Below, one piece after another: positions 1 to 9,711 of a DNA stretch of 64,000 bases; the stretch's first letter is position 1, and every line of letters begins with the position of its first letter. Both the position numbers and the translations under genes were made by a program. The notes beneath the pieces are model-generated. The model ran no database searches and was not told the DNA's origin. It saw only the letters and a program-made list of their open reading frames with translations. The stretch spans positions 2,596,501-2,660,500 of the forward strand of contig CM057476.1 in assembly GCA_030035585.1 (NCBI GenBank). The letters are read 5' to 3'. Source of the stretch: Dugong dugon. Its lineage: Eukaryota; Chordata; Mammalia; Sirenia; Dugongidae.

Positions 1-829
1 AGTCTGCTGCTCATTTTTGACAGTTCTTTCTGTATATTCCTTTGAGAATATTCTGGAAATCTGAAGATTTTTGGACATTTTTTAAATGAGAAACGTGCAC
101 ATCTCTATGATATAATCAGTTCTTTTTTTTTTTTTTCCCAAAAGAGACATTGCACGGTGGCTCCCAATCGACTTTTCTTAGCAGCCTCAGAAGCCATGAG
201 ATGTGAGATTGTGTTTTAGGATTGTCTAAGTAAATCTCTGTTTCTCCCCTCCTGCCTCCTGATCTGGGGAGAGAGATCTTAGCCTTCGGTCTCTCTGAAA
301 TGCTTTTAGCTTTGGTTGTCATTCCAAGTATGAATTTCCTTTCAATCCTGCACCTTCACCTCTAATCTGGGAATTCAGTTTTGCCTTAATGCTACAACTT
401 CTGCGTTCTGTTCTTTTTGTGTGGTGTCGTGCTTTGGGGTGGATGAAAGGTGCCCACACTGTACCCTGATTTACAGGGACAACAGCAGAGGGAGAACAGA
501 AAAGAAGCAAACGCCGTTACAATTGGAATTACAGTGTTTTGCAGCTAAGCTCATTTTACCTGCCCAGTGTTGTTATAATCCATCGGAATCAGCCGTAGAA
601 CACTTACTACTGACCCGTGTGATGGTTCATCAGGTCCCCACAAAGGACCTGTGTCACTGGGGCAGGAAGTGAAATGCAAAATAATACAGAGGCAATTAAG
701 CGTTGGGATCACTGTGCCATTCGGGGGTGAGCTTCCAGCCTTTTCTCCAGCTCAGAAGCACTTAGGCAGTTTCCTGGTGACCTGTGCTAGGACGGGGGAG
801 GGAGAGAAAGTAAGTGAAGGATAATCTTT
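1..829. other. No recognised gene or repeat
   Basis: I see no repeat family or convincing reading frame here. A T run lies at about 123-136. All reading frames are short and show no recognisable domain. It reads as ordinary unique mammalian sequence. Confidence 0.5.
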
Positions 830-945
830 ACTTAAATCACCGATCACAGACGCTAACCACATGTGCAAAAGACCTTCACGGCAACACCCACTTTAGTGTT
901 CAGCCAAACAACCAGGCAGCATAGCCTAGCCAAGAACATACTCCG
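830..945 (-). mobile_element. ERVL/MLT2-like LTR fragment (fossil)
   Basis: The stretch carries the landmarks of an MLT2-type LTR end read antisense: ACCTTCACGGCAACACCC, then a TTTAGTGTTCAGCCAAACAA block and CATAGCCTAGCC. The same landmarks occur in the longer copy at 53.7-54.1 kb. It is an old, broken, short solo fragment. Confidence 0.5.
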
Positions 946-1005
946 CTCAGCTCACATATTACAGTGCACATGCTAAAAATATCATAAAACAAACAAGCAA
1001 AAAGC

Positions 1006-1204
1006 AAACCCACTGCCGTCACGTTGATTCCGACTCTTAGTGAGCCTATAGGACAGAGTAGAACTACCGCATAGGGTTTCCTGGGCTGTAAATCTTGACG
1101 GGAGCAGACTGTCACATCTATCTCCCGAGGAGTGGCTGGTAGGTTCCAATCACTTACCTTTTGGTTAGCAGCTGAGTGCTTAACCACTGCACCACCAGGG
1201 CTCC
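1006..1204 (-). mobile_element. AfroSINE, long form
   Basis: The antisense order is complete: 3' end (AAACCCACTGCCGTCACGTT), RTE-like tail, the extra block GGGAGCAGACTGTCACATC, then the tRNA-like head ending CACCACCAGGGCTCC. Box B appears degenerate, so this copy is diverged. It is a Pol III-type retroposon with no coding capacity. Confidence 0.9.
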
Positions 1205-1570
1205 TAAAATATATAGCATGGTAAATTACACGTATGTAGTTTTTAGTTTTTCTCCTCCTGGAAGACAGCCCTCATGGGAACAGTGCCTTACCACCTTCTC
1301 TTCCTTGCCGACAGCATCCCCAGCGCCAAGGAGTGCACAGAGCTCTGATGAGCGGTGAATGATGAGTGTGGACAAGCTGGCCCCTCGCTGTAGCTGGCAG
1401 GCACATTATCCTAAGGCAGAGCAACAGAAGAAGCTGGTAGAGAGAGATGAAGAGGTGCAGGGGTGTGGCGTGGGAGCAGAGAGGAGAAAAGAGAGAACCC
1501 TGACCACTTGGGGTTCCCAATTTCTGTTCTTCCCTGAGCTCCCTCCTACACCCCCTTAGGTTTCACAGAT
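1205..1570. other. No recognised feature between two SINEs
   Basis: This is unique-looking sequence with no family I recognise. Short open frames exist on both strands but none resembles a known domain. Confidence 0.45.
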
Positions 1571-1720
1571 CCGTTGCTGTCAAGTCAATTCCAACTCACA
1601 GCAACCCTGCAGGACAGAGTAGAACTGCTCCATAGGGTTTCTGTAGAACGGCTGGTGGATTTGAACTGCTGACCTCTTGGTTAGCAGCTGAGTTCTTAAC
1701 CACTGCGCCACCAGGGCTCC
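1571..1720 (-). mobile_element. AfroSINE, short form
   Basis: It reads antisense from CCGTTGCTGTCAAGTC to CGCCACCAGGGCTCC and passes directly from the GGGTTTCTGTAGAACGGCTG junction into the head. It therefore lacks the roughly 45-bp extra block of the long form. Confidence 0.9.
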
Positions 1721-2212
1721 GCAGAAGAGGCCTGTATTCCCATGTTAGACTTTTTCTTTCTTAAACAACTTTGAATCCAGTTTTCTTGCTTGCCACCAAA
1801 AAACCATAGTGGATGAAGGCATTCAGGAGGCGCTCGATGGGCACATTGAGCTAGACTAAGTGAAAATATTTTATTTGCCCAGAAATGTATTGGAGCTCAT
1901 AAGGACCCTAAGTCTGCATCCTGACCCCAGCCAGTCATTAGCATTCAGAAGAGAAAGGTGTTGTCAGTTACGATTTGCACTTCTTCTGTTCATCGCGATT
2001 CTGTTAAGATCTGTCTCACCTTCGAGCTCACAGCTCCCCGCTCCCTGCAGTTAGTCCTCTGACAATGCTTGGAGAAGCTTGTCCTGCTAAGAAGCCACTG
2101 AAAACAGTTTCCTGTTGAGCCTCCTGTGTCTGTTTACTCTGTTTTCGCTGCTTAAAGGAGAAAACAACCCAGGTTTGGAAATCTGTCAATATTCTACGGC
2201 TAAATAAGAAAA
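1721..2212. other. No recognised feature
   Basis: About 490 bp between SINEs with no repeat family or domain-bearing frame that I can name. Confidence 0.45.
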
Positions 2213-2366
2213 AAAACCATTGCTATCAAGTCGATTCTGACTCACAGGGACCCTGTAGAACAGAGTAAAACTGCCCCACAGGGTTTCCAAGGAGCAGCTG
2301 GTGGATTTGAACTGCTGACCTTTTGGTTAGCAGCCAAACGCTTAAGCAGTGCACCACCAGGGCTCC
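2213..2366 (-). mobile_element. AfroSINE, short form
   Basis: It starts with an A run (the antisense image of a T-rich tail) and ACCATTGCTATCAAGTCGAT. It ends at CACCACCAGGGCTCC. The junction GGTTTCCAAGGAGCAGCTGG shows the extra block is absent. Confidence 0.9.
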
Positions 2367-2464
2367 AAAAATAAGAAAAAGATGTCCTTAAATAGCAGGA
2401 TTGCTTTAATGAATTCTCCAAAAGCCATTGGACAAATGATTACTGTCTTCTATTCACAGACATA

Positions 2465-2670
2465 AGGAGCCTTGGTGGTGCAGTGGTTAAACACTTGGCT
2501 GCTGGTAACCGAAACGTCAGCAGTTTGAACCCACCAGCTGCTCCGTGGAAGAAAGACGTGCCAGTCTGCTTCCGTAAAGATTACAGCCGTGGAAACTCTA
2601 TGGGGCAGTTCTGCTCTGTCCTCTATAGGGTGGCTATGAGTTGGAATCGACTCGATGGCAACGGGTTTGG
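2465..2670 (+). mobile_element. AfroSINE, long form
   Basis: A sense copy: GGAGCCTTGGTGGTGCAGTG (box A region), box B-like GTTTGAACCC, the extra block GTCTGCTTCCGTAAAGATTA, and the 3' end ATGGCAACGGGTTTGG. The 3' tail is T-rich, not A-rich. Confidence 0.92.
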
Positions 2671-2904
2671 TTGTTTTTAGTGGGTTTTTCACAGACATCT
2701 GACGTTTCCAGAGATTCTAGAATTCTAGATTTGCTCAAATACCTTATAAAACAATCAGAAATCTTTCATATCACTCAGGGATCTACCAGAAAACATAATT
2801 CAGTCTTAATGATTCAAGTGAAGGGACTTGAGTGAAGACTTAGAGAGGTGTGGGCAGGGTGAGGGGAGGTAACAGATTTTGATGCGTCTAGAGGGGGTCA
2901 CCGG

Positions 2905-3097
2905 GGAGTGCGAGCAGTTGACACCCTTGGCTGTTAACCAAAAGGTTGGAGGTTTGAGTGTACCCAGAGGTACCTCAGAAGAAAGGCCTGGCAATCTATT
3001 TCTGAAAAATCAGCCATTGAAAGCCCTGTGGAGCAGAGTTCTACTCTGACACACATGGGGTCACCATGAGTTGAAATCAACTCAAGGGCAGCTGGTG
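2905..3097 (+). mobile_element. AfroSINE, type 3
   Basis: This sense copy has CTTGGCTGTTAACCAAAAGG, which matches a tRNA-Asn anticodon arm with GTT in the loop, then CCCAGAGGTACCTCAGAAG and TCTGACACACATGGGGTCAC. The first bases of the head are worn. Confidence 0.85.
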
Positions 3098-3456
3098 GAG
3101 ATTAGCAAAGCAGAAAGCTGTTACTACCTCTAGGCCTGAAGAAAAGGAAAGTGGCACCAGACCCAGTAAGAGCTGGAGTCGTGAACGAGGGGCCTGCCAT
3201 CCCGAGGTGTAAATTTGATGGAATACAGCTTCCGCCAGCAGTGTGGCCAAAGATGAGAAGTGGGCGAGAAAACCCAGCCCCATCGTCTGCCCTCCATTCT
3301 CATGCCAGCCACTCCATTAGCAGGCCCTATTGAAAGCTGGAGGCTGAAGGAAACCCCTCCACCCGGCCCAGTGATGTGTCCATCTGGGTCAGCCGCTGGC
3401 TACAGAGGAGGCTGGAGGATGAGTAGAGGCAGCACACTATGATGTGCCAAAAAACC

Positions 3457-3641
3457 AAACCCATTGCCATCAAATCAATTCCGACTCATAACGATACCCT
3501 ATAGGACAGAGTAGAACTGCCCCACAGGTTTTCCAAAGCTGTAATGTTTATGGGAGCAGACTGCCACATCTTTCTCCTGCCGAGGGGCTGGTGGGTTCGA
3601 ACTGCTGACCTTTCGGTTAGCAGCTGAGTGCTTAACCACTG
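3457..3641 (-). mobile_element. AfroSINE, long form, missing the 5' tip of the head
   Basis: The antisense copy runs from CCAAACCCATTGCCATC through the extra block to GCTTAACCACT. It then stops before the usual CACCAGGGCTCC, so it lacks the 5' end of the tRNA-like head. Confidence 0.88.
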
Positions 3642-4507
3642 ATAGTTCTAAAATGTGGAACTGCGCTACCTGTGTGCTTGTGTCCGTTAGCCGCGTTCCC
3701 TCCGACAAGCCACTGACACCATTTTGCACTTCTTCTCCTTTTCCTTCTCCGGCTTTTTGTTTCACTTTAAGCCGCAGTAGGGACATACGATAATACTGTT
3801 ACCGCTGAGATCCGCACTTGTTTTTCCTCTCGCGTGTGTATTTCTTGCAGCCAGTTGCCTTTTACCATCTTTGGAACATTTCCAGACTTCATCCTTACCT
3901 TGGTGATTATTCGTGCCTGTGTCACCCCCACTTTGACTGTCCTCGTTGCTGCCTCTCTGACCTTCCAAGCCCTGACTCCTGAAACATCAGGGGGTCGAGA
4001 CTGAGTCAGCAGCAAGCCAGCCTTGTCATCACACGTGGCTTTCCCCCTATTTCTGTCTGTAACCAGTTTAGGATGTCTCTCCTGATTTTTAACATTCCAT
4101 GCTCAAGAGCTAACATAATTTTTTCTGCATACTTATGTACCTCAAACTTATCCCTGTCACCCACTGTATGTACACTTTGAAATACACCAGCTTTCATTCT
4201 TAAATATCTTAGCATTTAAAAAAGAAAAATTCAGATACTCACTCAATACGTTCATTGAAGAAAATGTCAATCGTATGATTATTGTGTACCAGATACTATA
4301 ACAAATGTGGAGGATATTACGCGGAATAAAATAACTTCAGTGTCTGCGCTAACTGAGTTTCCAGGCCAGTTTCTTCAAAAAGAATTAAAAAAGCGTCTGT
4401 ATTATTCTCTTTGTGTTCATATTGAATTTCTAGGCCCCCTATGTTTGCTATTTGTTTTGCAATGAATTTGGAAAAAAAATAAAAATGAACTTCTCACTAA
4501 TTGGCAA
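3642..4507. other. Unassigned stretch with short minus-strand open frames
   Basis: No repeat is recognised. Overlapping minus-strand frames at 3762-4215 give short charged peptides (one holds CPYCG near its end) that I cannot match to a family. A worn processed pseudogene is possible, but chance is equally plausible. Confidence 0.35.
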
Positions 4508-4620
4508 TCACTTTAACAAACATTTGTTGAGAGGCTGACCTTTTCATCCCAGGACGGAATGGGATTTGGAAGAACGTAAGACATGGCCCTGACCTCAAGG
4601 AGGTTAAAATGAAGAGCTTT
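4508..4620 (-). mobile_element. L2 fragment
   Basis: The L2 3' end is recognisable in antisense: AACAAACATTTGTTGAGAGG followed by ACATGGCCCTGACCTCAAGG. These match the mammalian L2 ancestor's AACAAATATTTATTGAG and 'CCCTGCCCTCAAGGAG' landmarks. Old and diverged. Confidence 0.55.
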
Positions 4621-4644
4621 CTTCGCACAGGGTCAGAGGCGCCA

Positions 4645-4760
4645 TTATAAAACTCAGTCAGGTCCTGTCACTCCCTTTTTAAGACCCTTTGATGCTCCAC
4701 CTCAGTGTTAGTTTCCGGAAGGAAGAGCCACTAAGCCTTCTCTCCCAGTGTGTAAGGGGA
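4645..4760 (+). mobile_element. L2 fragment
   Basis: TCCTGTCACTCCCTTTTTAA and GACCCTTTGATGCTCCA resemble the L2 segment that reads 'CATGTCACTCCCCTGCTTAAAACCC'. It is short and worn. Confidence 0.45.
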
Positions 4761-4917
4761 GGGGTGTTAATACCTCAGGAAGAAGGAAGGCAGGGCCAGG
4801 CCGGATCTCTGATCTCCTTGTCAGCATGCTAATGCCAGCCTCCTGGAGTGTGCTGGTTCAACAGTCCTTATCTTGGCGTTGCCCTTAGCAGGCTGCACCT
4901 GGTTGCCTAAGATTGCT

Positions 4918-5236
4918 TTGTTGTTATTGGCCGAGGTTGAGTTGGCCCCAACTTGTGGTGACCCCATGCACAATGGAACACTGCCCAGTCCAGTGGAGGC
5001 TTGCTTGTTGCTGTGATGTTGAACAGGTTTCAGTGGAGCTTCCAGCCTAAGACAGACTAGGAAGAAAGGCCTGGAGATCTTCTGAAAACCAGCCAGTGAA
5101 GACCTTATGGATCCCAACAGTCTGATCCACAACTTATCAAGGAGATGGCAAGGACCAGGCAGCATTTCATTCCTTTCTGCGTGGGGTCTCCATGGGTCGG
5201 AAGCAATTCCGTGGCAGCTCTCAACAGCAATCACTG
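4918..5236 (+). mobile_element. AFRO_LA-like SINE with an inverted copy of its own 3' tail in front
   Basis: Bases 4918-4996 read as a minus-strand AFRO_LA-like 3' tail (TTGTTGTTATTGGCC, then GTGACCCCATGCACAATGG). From about 4990 the same family runs on the plus strand: GAGGCTTGCTTGTTGCTGTG, ACAGGTTTCAGTGGAGCTTC, AGACAGACTAGGAAGAAAGG. It ends in its own tail (GACCAGGCAGCATTTCATTC to CTCTCAACAGCAA). The two tails can pair as an imperfect foldback of about 80 bp. The tRNA-like head of the plus copy is absent. Two separate insertions are the alternative to an inversion during insertion. Confidence 0.7.
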
Positions 5237-5358
5237 TAGACTTGGATAGTATCAAAGACCAGCAGAGGCATAAGAACAGAAATTGGGGCAAAGCCGGTGA
5301 TCAAAGCTGAAAACTCTATTACCTATAAGCCAATTTATACTGCTTTGTACATTTCTTA

Positions 5359-5389
5359 ATATGCAAATGTAAAAAAATCATTTGCATAT
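5359..5389. promoter_or_regulatory. Paired octamer (POU) sites in a perfect inverted repeat
   Basis: ATATGCAAATG at 5359-5369 and its exact reverse complement CATTTGCATAT at 5379-5389 flank a 9-nt A/T spacer. Each arm holds the octamer ATGCAAAT (5361-5368 and 5380-5387, inverted), the known site of Oct/POU factors. Function is inference; no gene is adjacent. Confidence 0.5.
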
Positions 5390-5554
5390 CCTGCACACAT
5401 GGCAGACATATGCTAGTAATGTTAAGAAAATTAGATGCATGAACAATGTAAAAAAAAAGTGTGCCTCCAGGGGTTTCCTGACTTGAATGTAGTGTATCTC
5501 TGGGAGCAGCTTCTGGAGGCGGAAGTACACAAATGGAAGCATTCTTGGAACCAG

Positions 5555-5650
5555 AGTGTTTCCTCCCTGCCCCTGACTAACTGCGGGACCTTAGACATAT
5601 CCCTTAACGTCTCTGATTCTTGTAAATTAAACAAGGAGTGTGATAAAGGG
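5555..5650 (+). mobile_element. MIR fragment
   Basis: ACTAACTGCGGGACCTTAGA followed by CCCTTAACGTCTCTGATTCT matches the MIR core ('tgaccttgggcaagttacttaacctct'). It is a short, old SINE piece. Confidence 0.6.
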
Positions 5651-5694
5651 AGCATGATAGCCTCCCCTCATGTTTTTACATACAGGGACTCCAT

Positions 5695-5739
5695 AAACCT
5701 GTTGCCATCTAGTTGATTCTGATTTATAGCTACCCTATG
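5695..5739 (-). mobile_element. AfroSINE 3'-end fragment
   Basis: AAACCTGTTGCCATCTAGTT through AGCTACCCTAT is the antisense 3' end of an AfroSINE. It is cut off by the plus-strand SINE that begins at about 5740. Confidence 0.75.
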
Positions 5740-5890
5740 GAGTGTGGCGCAGTGGTTAAGAGCTCGGCTGCTAGCCAAAAAGGTCGACAGTTCGAATCCA
5801 CCAGCCACTTCTTGGAAATCCTGTGGGGCACTCCTGCTCTGTCCTATAGGGTCACTATGAGTTGGAATTGACTCAACGGCAATGGGTTAT
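5740..5890 (+). mobile_element. AfroSINE, short form
   Basis: The sense copy has TGTGGCGCAGTGGTTAAGAG, box B CAGTTCGAATCC, and CACTTCTTGGAAATCCTGTG directly after the head, so the extra block is absent. It ends CTCAACGGCAATGGGTT. The first few head bases are missing. Confidence 0.9.
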
Positions 5891-5899
5891 ATAAAAACC

Positions 5900-6102
5900 A
5901 AACCAAATCCATTGCTGTCAAGTCAATTCCGACTCATAGCAACCATATAGGACAGAGTAGAACTGCCCCACAGGGTTTCTAAGGCTGTAATCTTTACAGA
6001 AGCAGACTGCCACATCTTTCTGCCGAGGAGCAGGTGATGGGCTCGAACCACTGACCTTCAGTTAGCAGCCAAGCATTTAACCACTGCACTACTGGGGCTC
6101 CT
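5900..6102 (-). mobile_element. AfroSINE, long form
   Basis: Complete antisense copy from CCAAATCCATTGCTGTC to TACTGGGGCTCC, with the extra block ACAGAAGCAGACTGCCACAT. It lies head to tail against the preceding plus-strand copy, forming an inverted pair of about 360 bp. Confidence 0.92.
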
Positions 6103-6334
6103 CATACAGGGACCAGCACTAGAGCAACACTCCTGGCCTCTTATTTGCCTGGTGGGCAACTCCTGTGGGTGCATGTTTCTTAAAGAACGGAGTTAATCTG
6201 TCAGCGCATGAACCATGGGTATCTGATCTCTTCATTTTCCTCTTTATCCCCTGCAATGTGAGGCAGAAATGCTGGTGGGCATGTTTTTGTTGATTCCAGC
6301 TTTTGCTCAGGTGGTCTGCCCCAAGCTCAAGGTT

Positions 6335-6362
6335 GGGTCGTGGGAGGGGGACCTGGGGGGGG
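6335..6362 (+). other. G-quadruplex-type motif
   Basis: Four G runs (3, 3, 5 and 8 G) are separated by loops TCGT, A and ACCT. This fits the G3+N1-7 pattern on the plus strand. It lies in otherwise unassigned sequence (6103-6544), where I see no gene or repeat. Confidence 0.55.
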
Positions 6363-6544
6363 ACGGCTTCCTGAATACCCTTTCACAGTATGTCTCAACC
6401 GCGTCCTTCGACCTCACGCTTATTGTAACAGCACACTTGGGGCTCCTGCTTCCCAGTTCTTCTATCTACTTTTTAATTTCTTGCAAACTCAGGGTAGTAC
6501 ACGGGTGTTATTTATTGATTCCCAAACACGTCAACAGAGCAGAG

Positions 6545-6800
6545 TGGTTGTAAAGAATTCGGGCTCTGGAGCCACTGCCTGGTCTGTTTCTGTATTTTCA
6601 GAGTCTCCTGGCCTCAGTTTCCTCACAGGATTATGTACCCATGAGTGTGTCATTGTTGTTGATAGGTGCCGTCGAGTCAGCTCTGACTCACGGTGACCTT
6701 ATTTATCACAGAATGAAATGTTGCCCACATGTAGTTAGGATTAGATGAAACAGTAAGTGTATTCTGTTTAGAATAGTACCGAAGACGTGATACCCGGTCA
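6545..6800 (+). mobile_element. MIR with a SINE/RTE tail fragment inside
   Basis: TTCGGGCTCTGGAGCCACTG and GGCCTCAGTTTCCTCACAGG are MIR landmarks. AGGATTAGATGAAACAGTAAG (6734 on) continues it. Between them about 6660-6710 is an antisense RTE/AfroSINE 3' end (GGTGCCGTCGAGTCAGCTCT), an insertion into the MIR. Confidence 0.6.
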
Positions 6801-6979
6801 GTGAGCTCCTATTGTTTGTGTTAAAAATAAACACACCCTCACATACATTTTTGTGTGTGTTTTATCATGATACATAGTTTTATTTAGAATAGTTCTATGA
6901 GAAGAGAGAGTAACTGGTTATGGTATTGATTCTGAGGAAGAAGAGACACTTACTTTCAATCACATACCAATTTGTATTA

Positions 6980-7164
6980 CAGTAAAACCTGTGAAAGCCA
7001 GAACCTGTGTAAGGTGGAAACTTGTCAGAGAAGAAAAACTCAAAACTAAAATGCAGCAGGATTCTTAATAGAGAGAGAGCACTAGTAAGCACCCTGACAA
7101 GGGTGGAAAACTTGCAAGACGAGGAAAAACAAGGTGGACCGTCTGGCCCTGGCAAGTTTCACTG
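6980..7164. mobile_element. Short inverted-repeat DNA transposon (Tc1/mariner or Tigger type)
   Basis: The ends are inverted: CAGTAAAACCTGTGAAAGCC at the left, and the right end reversed reads CAGTGAAACTTGCCAGGGCC. TA lies just left of the element; the right flank is TG, a likely decayed TA. At about 185 bp it is non-coding, a MITE. The family is not certain. Confidence 0.6.
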
Positions 7165-7204
7165 TGTTTGCTTTAGTTACAATATATATGTATTACTGTT
7201 TCAA

Positions 7205-7280
7205 TCCATAGGAACCACTTAGCAGAGTGCCTGGTATGTAGCAACACTCAGTAAGCATTAACTGTTGCCATCCCTTAGCA
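7205..7280 (+). mobile_element. MIR 3'-end fragment
   Basis: CAGAGTGCCTGGTATGTAGC followed by AACACTCAGTAAGCATTAACT matches the MIR/L2-shared 3' end. A second weak copy (GATGCCTGGCATATAATACA) lies at about 7323-7345. Confidence 0.5.
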
Positions 7281-7394
7281 TTAATTGTAACGTTACAGTG
7301 GGTTGGAGTAATCACCACCTGCGATGCCTGGCATATAATACACTCTCTAAAGAGTTCCCATTGTAGCTATAAGAAAAGATTTTTCCATGAGCTT

Positions 7395-7835
7395 TTGGAT
7401 TGATTTGGACTCTTTGGTTGCAAGTTACGGAGTCCAAACTCAAACAAAATCAAACAAAAAAGATAATTTATTGGCTGAAGGATCTGAAAGGCACATGGGT
7501 GTATCTGGCTTAAGGTTGAGCCAGATCCAGGGGCACAAAAGGTGTCATGAAGACATGCTTTCTCTCCACCTCTGGGCTCAGCCTTCTTCAGGTCAGCTTC
7601 CGTATTCTCAGGAGGGTCATGTGGGGCTTGCCTCAGGACAAAGGGGGTTTCTGTTTCACAGCAATCCTAGCAAATGGTCTAGGTCATCACCTCTCAGGTC
7701 CAGCTTGGGCCGTGGGGTCCTCTCTGAGCCTTAGAGCCTGGGAAGCTGTGATGGGCCACCAACTTTGGTTCATGGGCAGACTCCTGTACTTGAGGGTAGG
7801 GGCCATCTCATTCAAACCACATGAACCTAAAGAGT
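7395..7835 (+). mobile_element. Old interspersed repeat, family uncertain
   Basis: It opens with TTGGTTGCAAGTTACGGAGT, then AACTCAAACAAAATCAAACA, AATTTATTGGCTGAAGGATC, and a C/T-rich second half. This is the layout of a common mammalian repeat that starts 'GCAAGTGACAGAAACCCAAC'. The copy at 37.3 kb is the same family. I cannot name it surely; an L1M or LTR 3' part is possible. Confidence 0.4.
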
Positions 7836-7890
7836 GAAATTCCCTGAAAAACTTACGGTGCCATTGCCATAAAAGAAGGCAATGTCATCA

Positions 7891-8085
7891 GAGTCCTGGA
7901 GTGGTGCAAAACCGTGAACACACTTGGCTGTAACTGAAAGGTTGGAGATTGGAGTCCATCCAGAGGTGCCTCGTAAGAAAGGCTTGTTGATCTGCTTCCA
8001 AAAGGTCACAGCCTTGAAAATGCTATGGAGCACAATTCTACTCTGACACACATGGGCTTGTCGTGAGTTTCAGAGTCAGCTCAGC
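7891..8085 (+). mobile_element. AfroSINE, type 3, with a 19-bp target-site duplication
   Basis: The sense copy runs from GAGTCCTGGAGTGGTGCAAA to AGTCAGCTCAGC. It is flanked by perfect 19-bp direct repeats, AGAAGGCAATGTCATCAGA, at 7874-7892 and 8086-8104. The duplication proves insertion by target-primed reverse transcription and fixes both ends. Confidence 0.92.
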
Positions 8086-8439
8086 AGAAGGCAATGTCAT
8101 CAGATCAAAGGACAAAACTCAACTCTGAGGATATCTAAAGTCAACTTTTGATATATATAGATTGCATTTCTCATCTGTCGGTTTGTTGTACTGTGGTAGC
8201 TCATGTGTTGCTATGATGCTTGAAGCTATGCCACCAGTGTTTCAAATACCAGTAGAGTCACCTATGATGGAAAGGTTTTAGCAGAGCTTCCAGACTAAGA
8301 CTAGGAAGAAAGGGCTGGCAGTCTACTTCTGTAAAAAACCAGCCAGTGAAAACCTTATGAATAGCAGCAGAACGTTGTCTGACATAGTGCCAAAGATGAG
8401 CCCCTCAGGTTAGAAGGAACTCAAAATACAACTGGGAAA

Positions 8440-8985
8440 GTGTTGCCTCTTCAAAGTAGAGTTGACCTTAATGACGTGAATGGAATAAAGCTTTCGGGAC
8501 CTTCATTTGCAGAGGTGGCACAACTCAAAATGAGAAGAAGCAGTTGTACACATCCATTAATAATTGGAACATGGAATGTAGGACGTATAAATCTAGGAAA
8601 ATTGGAAATTGTCAAAAATGAAATGGAACACATAAACATCGATATCCTAGGCATTACTGAGCTGAAATGGACTGGTATTGCTCATTTTGAATCAGACAAT
8701 CACAGGGTCTACTGTGCCAGAAATGACAACTTGAAGAGGAATGGCATTGCCTTCATCATCAAAAAGAGCATTTCAAGATCTCTCCTGAAGTACAGCGCTG
8801 TCAGTGATAGGATAATATGGCTATTATTCAAATTTATGCACCAATCACTAATGCCAAAGATGAAGAAATTGAAGATTTTTACCACCTTCTGCAGTCTGAA
8901 ATTGATCAACCATGGCATCAAGTTGCGCTGATCATTACTGGTGGTTGGAATGCAAAAGTTGGAAACAAACCAACGGATCCGTAGC
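8440..8985 (+). pseudogene. RTE endonuclease domain remnant
   Basis: An open frame from 8440 to 8931 carries IIGTWNVGRIN (about 8556-8590, with the motif I Asn) and DILGITELKW (catalytic Glu at about 8656-8658). Just before 8823 the frame shifts: the continuation IIQIYAPITNA and then GGWNAKVG (from 8940) lies in another frame. These motifs are those of APE-like endonucleases that nick target DNA. An early part of the C-terminal catalytic motifs is beyond the shift. Confidence 0.8.
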
Positions 8986-9711
8986 TGGAAAATATGACCG
9001 TAGTGATGGAAATGTTGCTGGATAATTTTGCAAGACCAATGACTTCTTCATTGCAAGTACCTTTTTTCAATAACATAAAAGGAGATTATATATGTGGAGC
9101 TCGCCCGATGGAATAGACAGGAATCAAATCTCACTACAAATATGGAAGGAGATGATGGAGAAGCTCAATATCATCAGTCAGAACAAGGCCAGGGTCCAAC
9201 TGCAGAACAGACCATCACTTGCTTATATGTAAGTTCAAGCTAAAACTGAAGAAAATTAAAACAAGTCCATGAGAGCCAAAGTCAGACCTTGAGTATATCC
9301 CACCTAAATTTAGAGACCATGTCAAGAAAAGATTTGACCATTGAACACTGGTAAGTGAAAAACAAATGAGTTGTGGCGTGACATCAAGGACATCATACAC
9401 AAAGAAAGCAAAAGATCATTAAAAAGACAGTAAAGAAAGAAAAGACCAAAATGGAAGCCGGAAGAGACTCTGGAACTTACTCTTGAACATAGAGTAGCTA
9501 AAGTGAAGGGAAATGATCAAGAATTGATCATGAAAGAGCTGAACAGACAGCTCAAGAAGACAGAGTATTATAATGAAATGTACAAAGACCTGGAGTTAGA
9601 AAACCAAAAGGGAAGAACACGCTCGGCATTTCTCAGGCTGAAAGAAGTACAGAAAAACATTCAAATCTGAAGTTGAAATACTGAAGAATTCTATGGGAAA
9701 AATATTGAACG

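Noticed and set aside
2465-2545. tRNA-like sequence with box A and box B
   Set aside because: It is the head of an AfroSINE, repeated about 40 times in the window; not a functional tRNA gene.
3762-4215. Possible processed pseudogene on the minus strand
   Set aside because: Three short overlapping frames with charged peptides, but no match I can name, no poly-A tail and no target duplication seen.
4821-5291. 156-codon minus-strand frame
   Set aside because: It lies mostly across the AFRO_LA-like inverted pair and is explained by SINE sequence.
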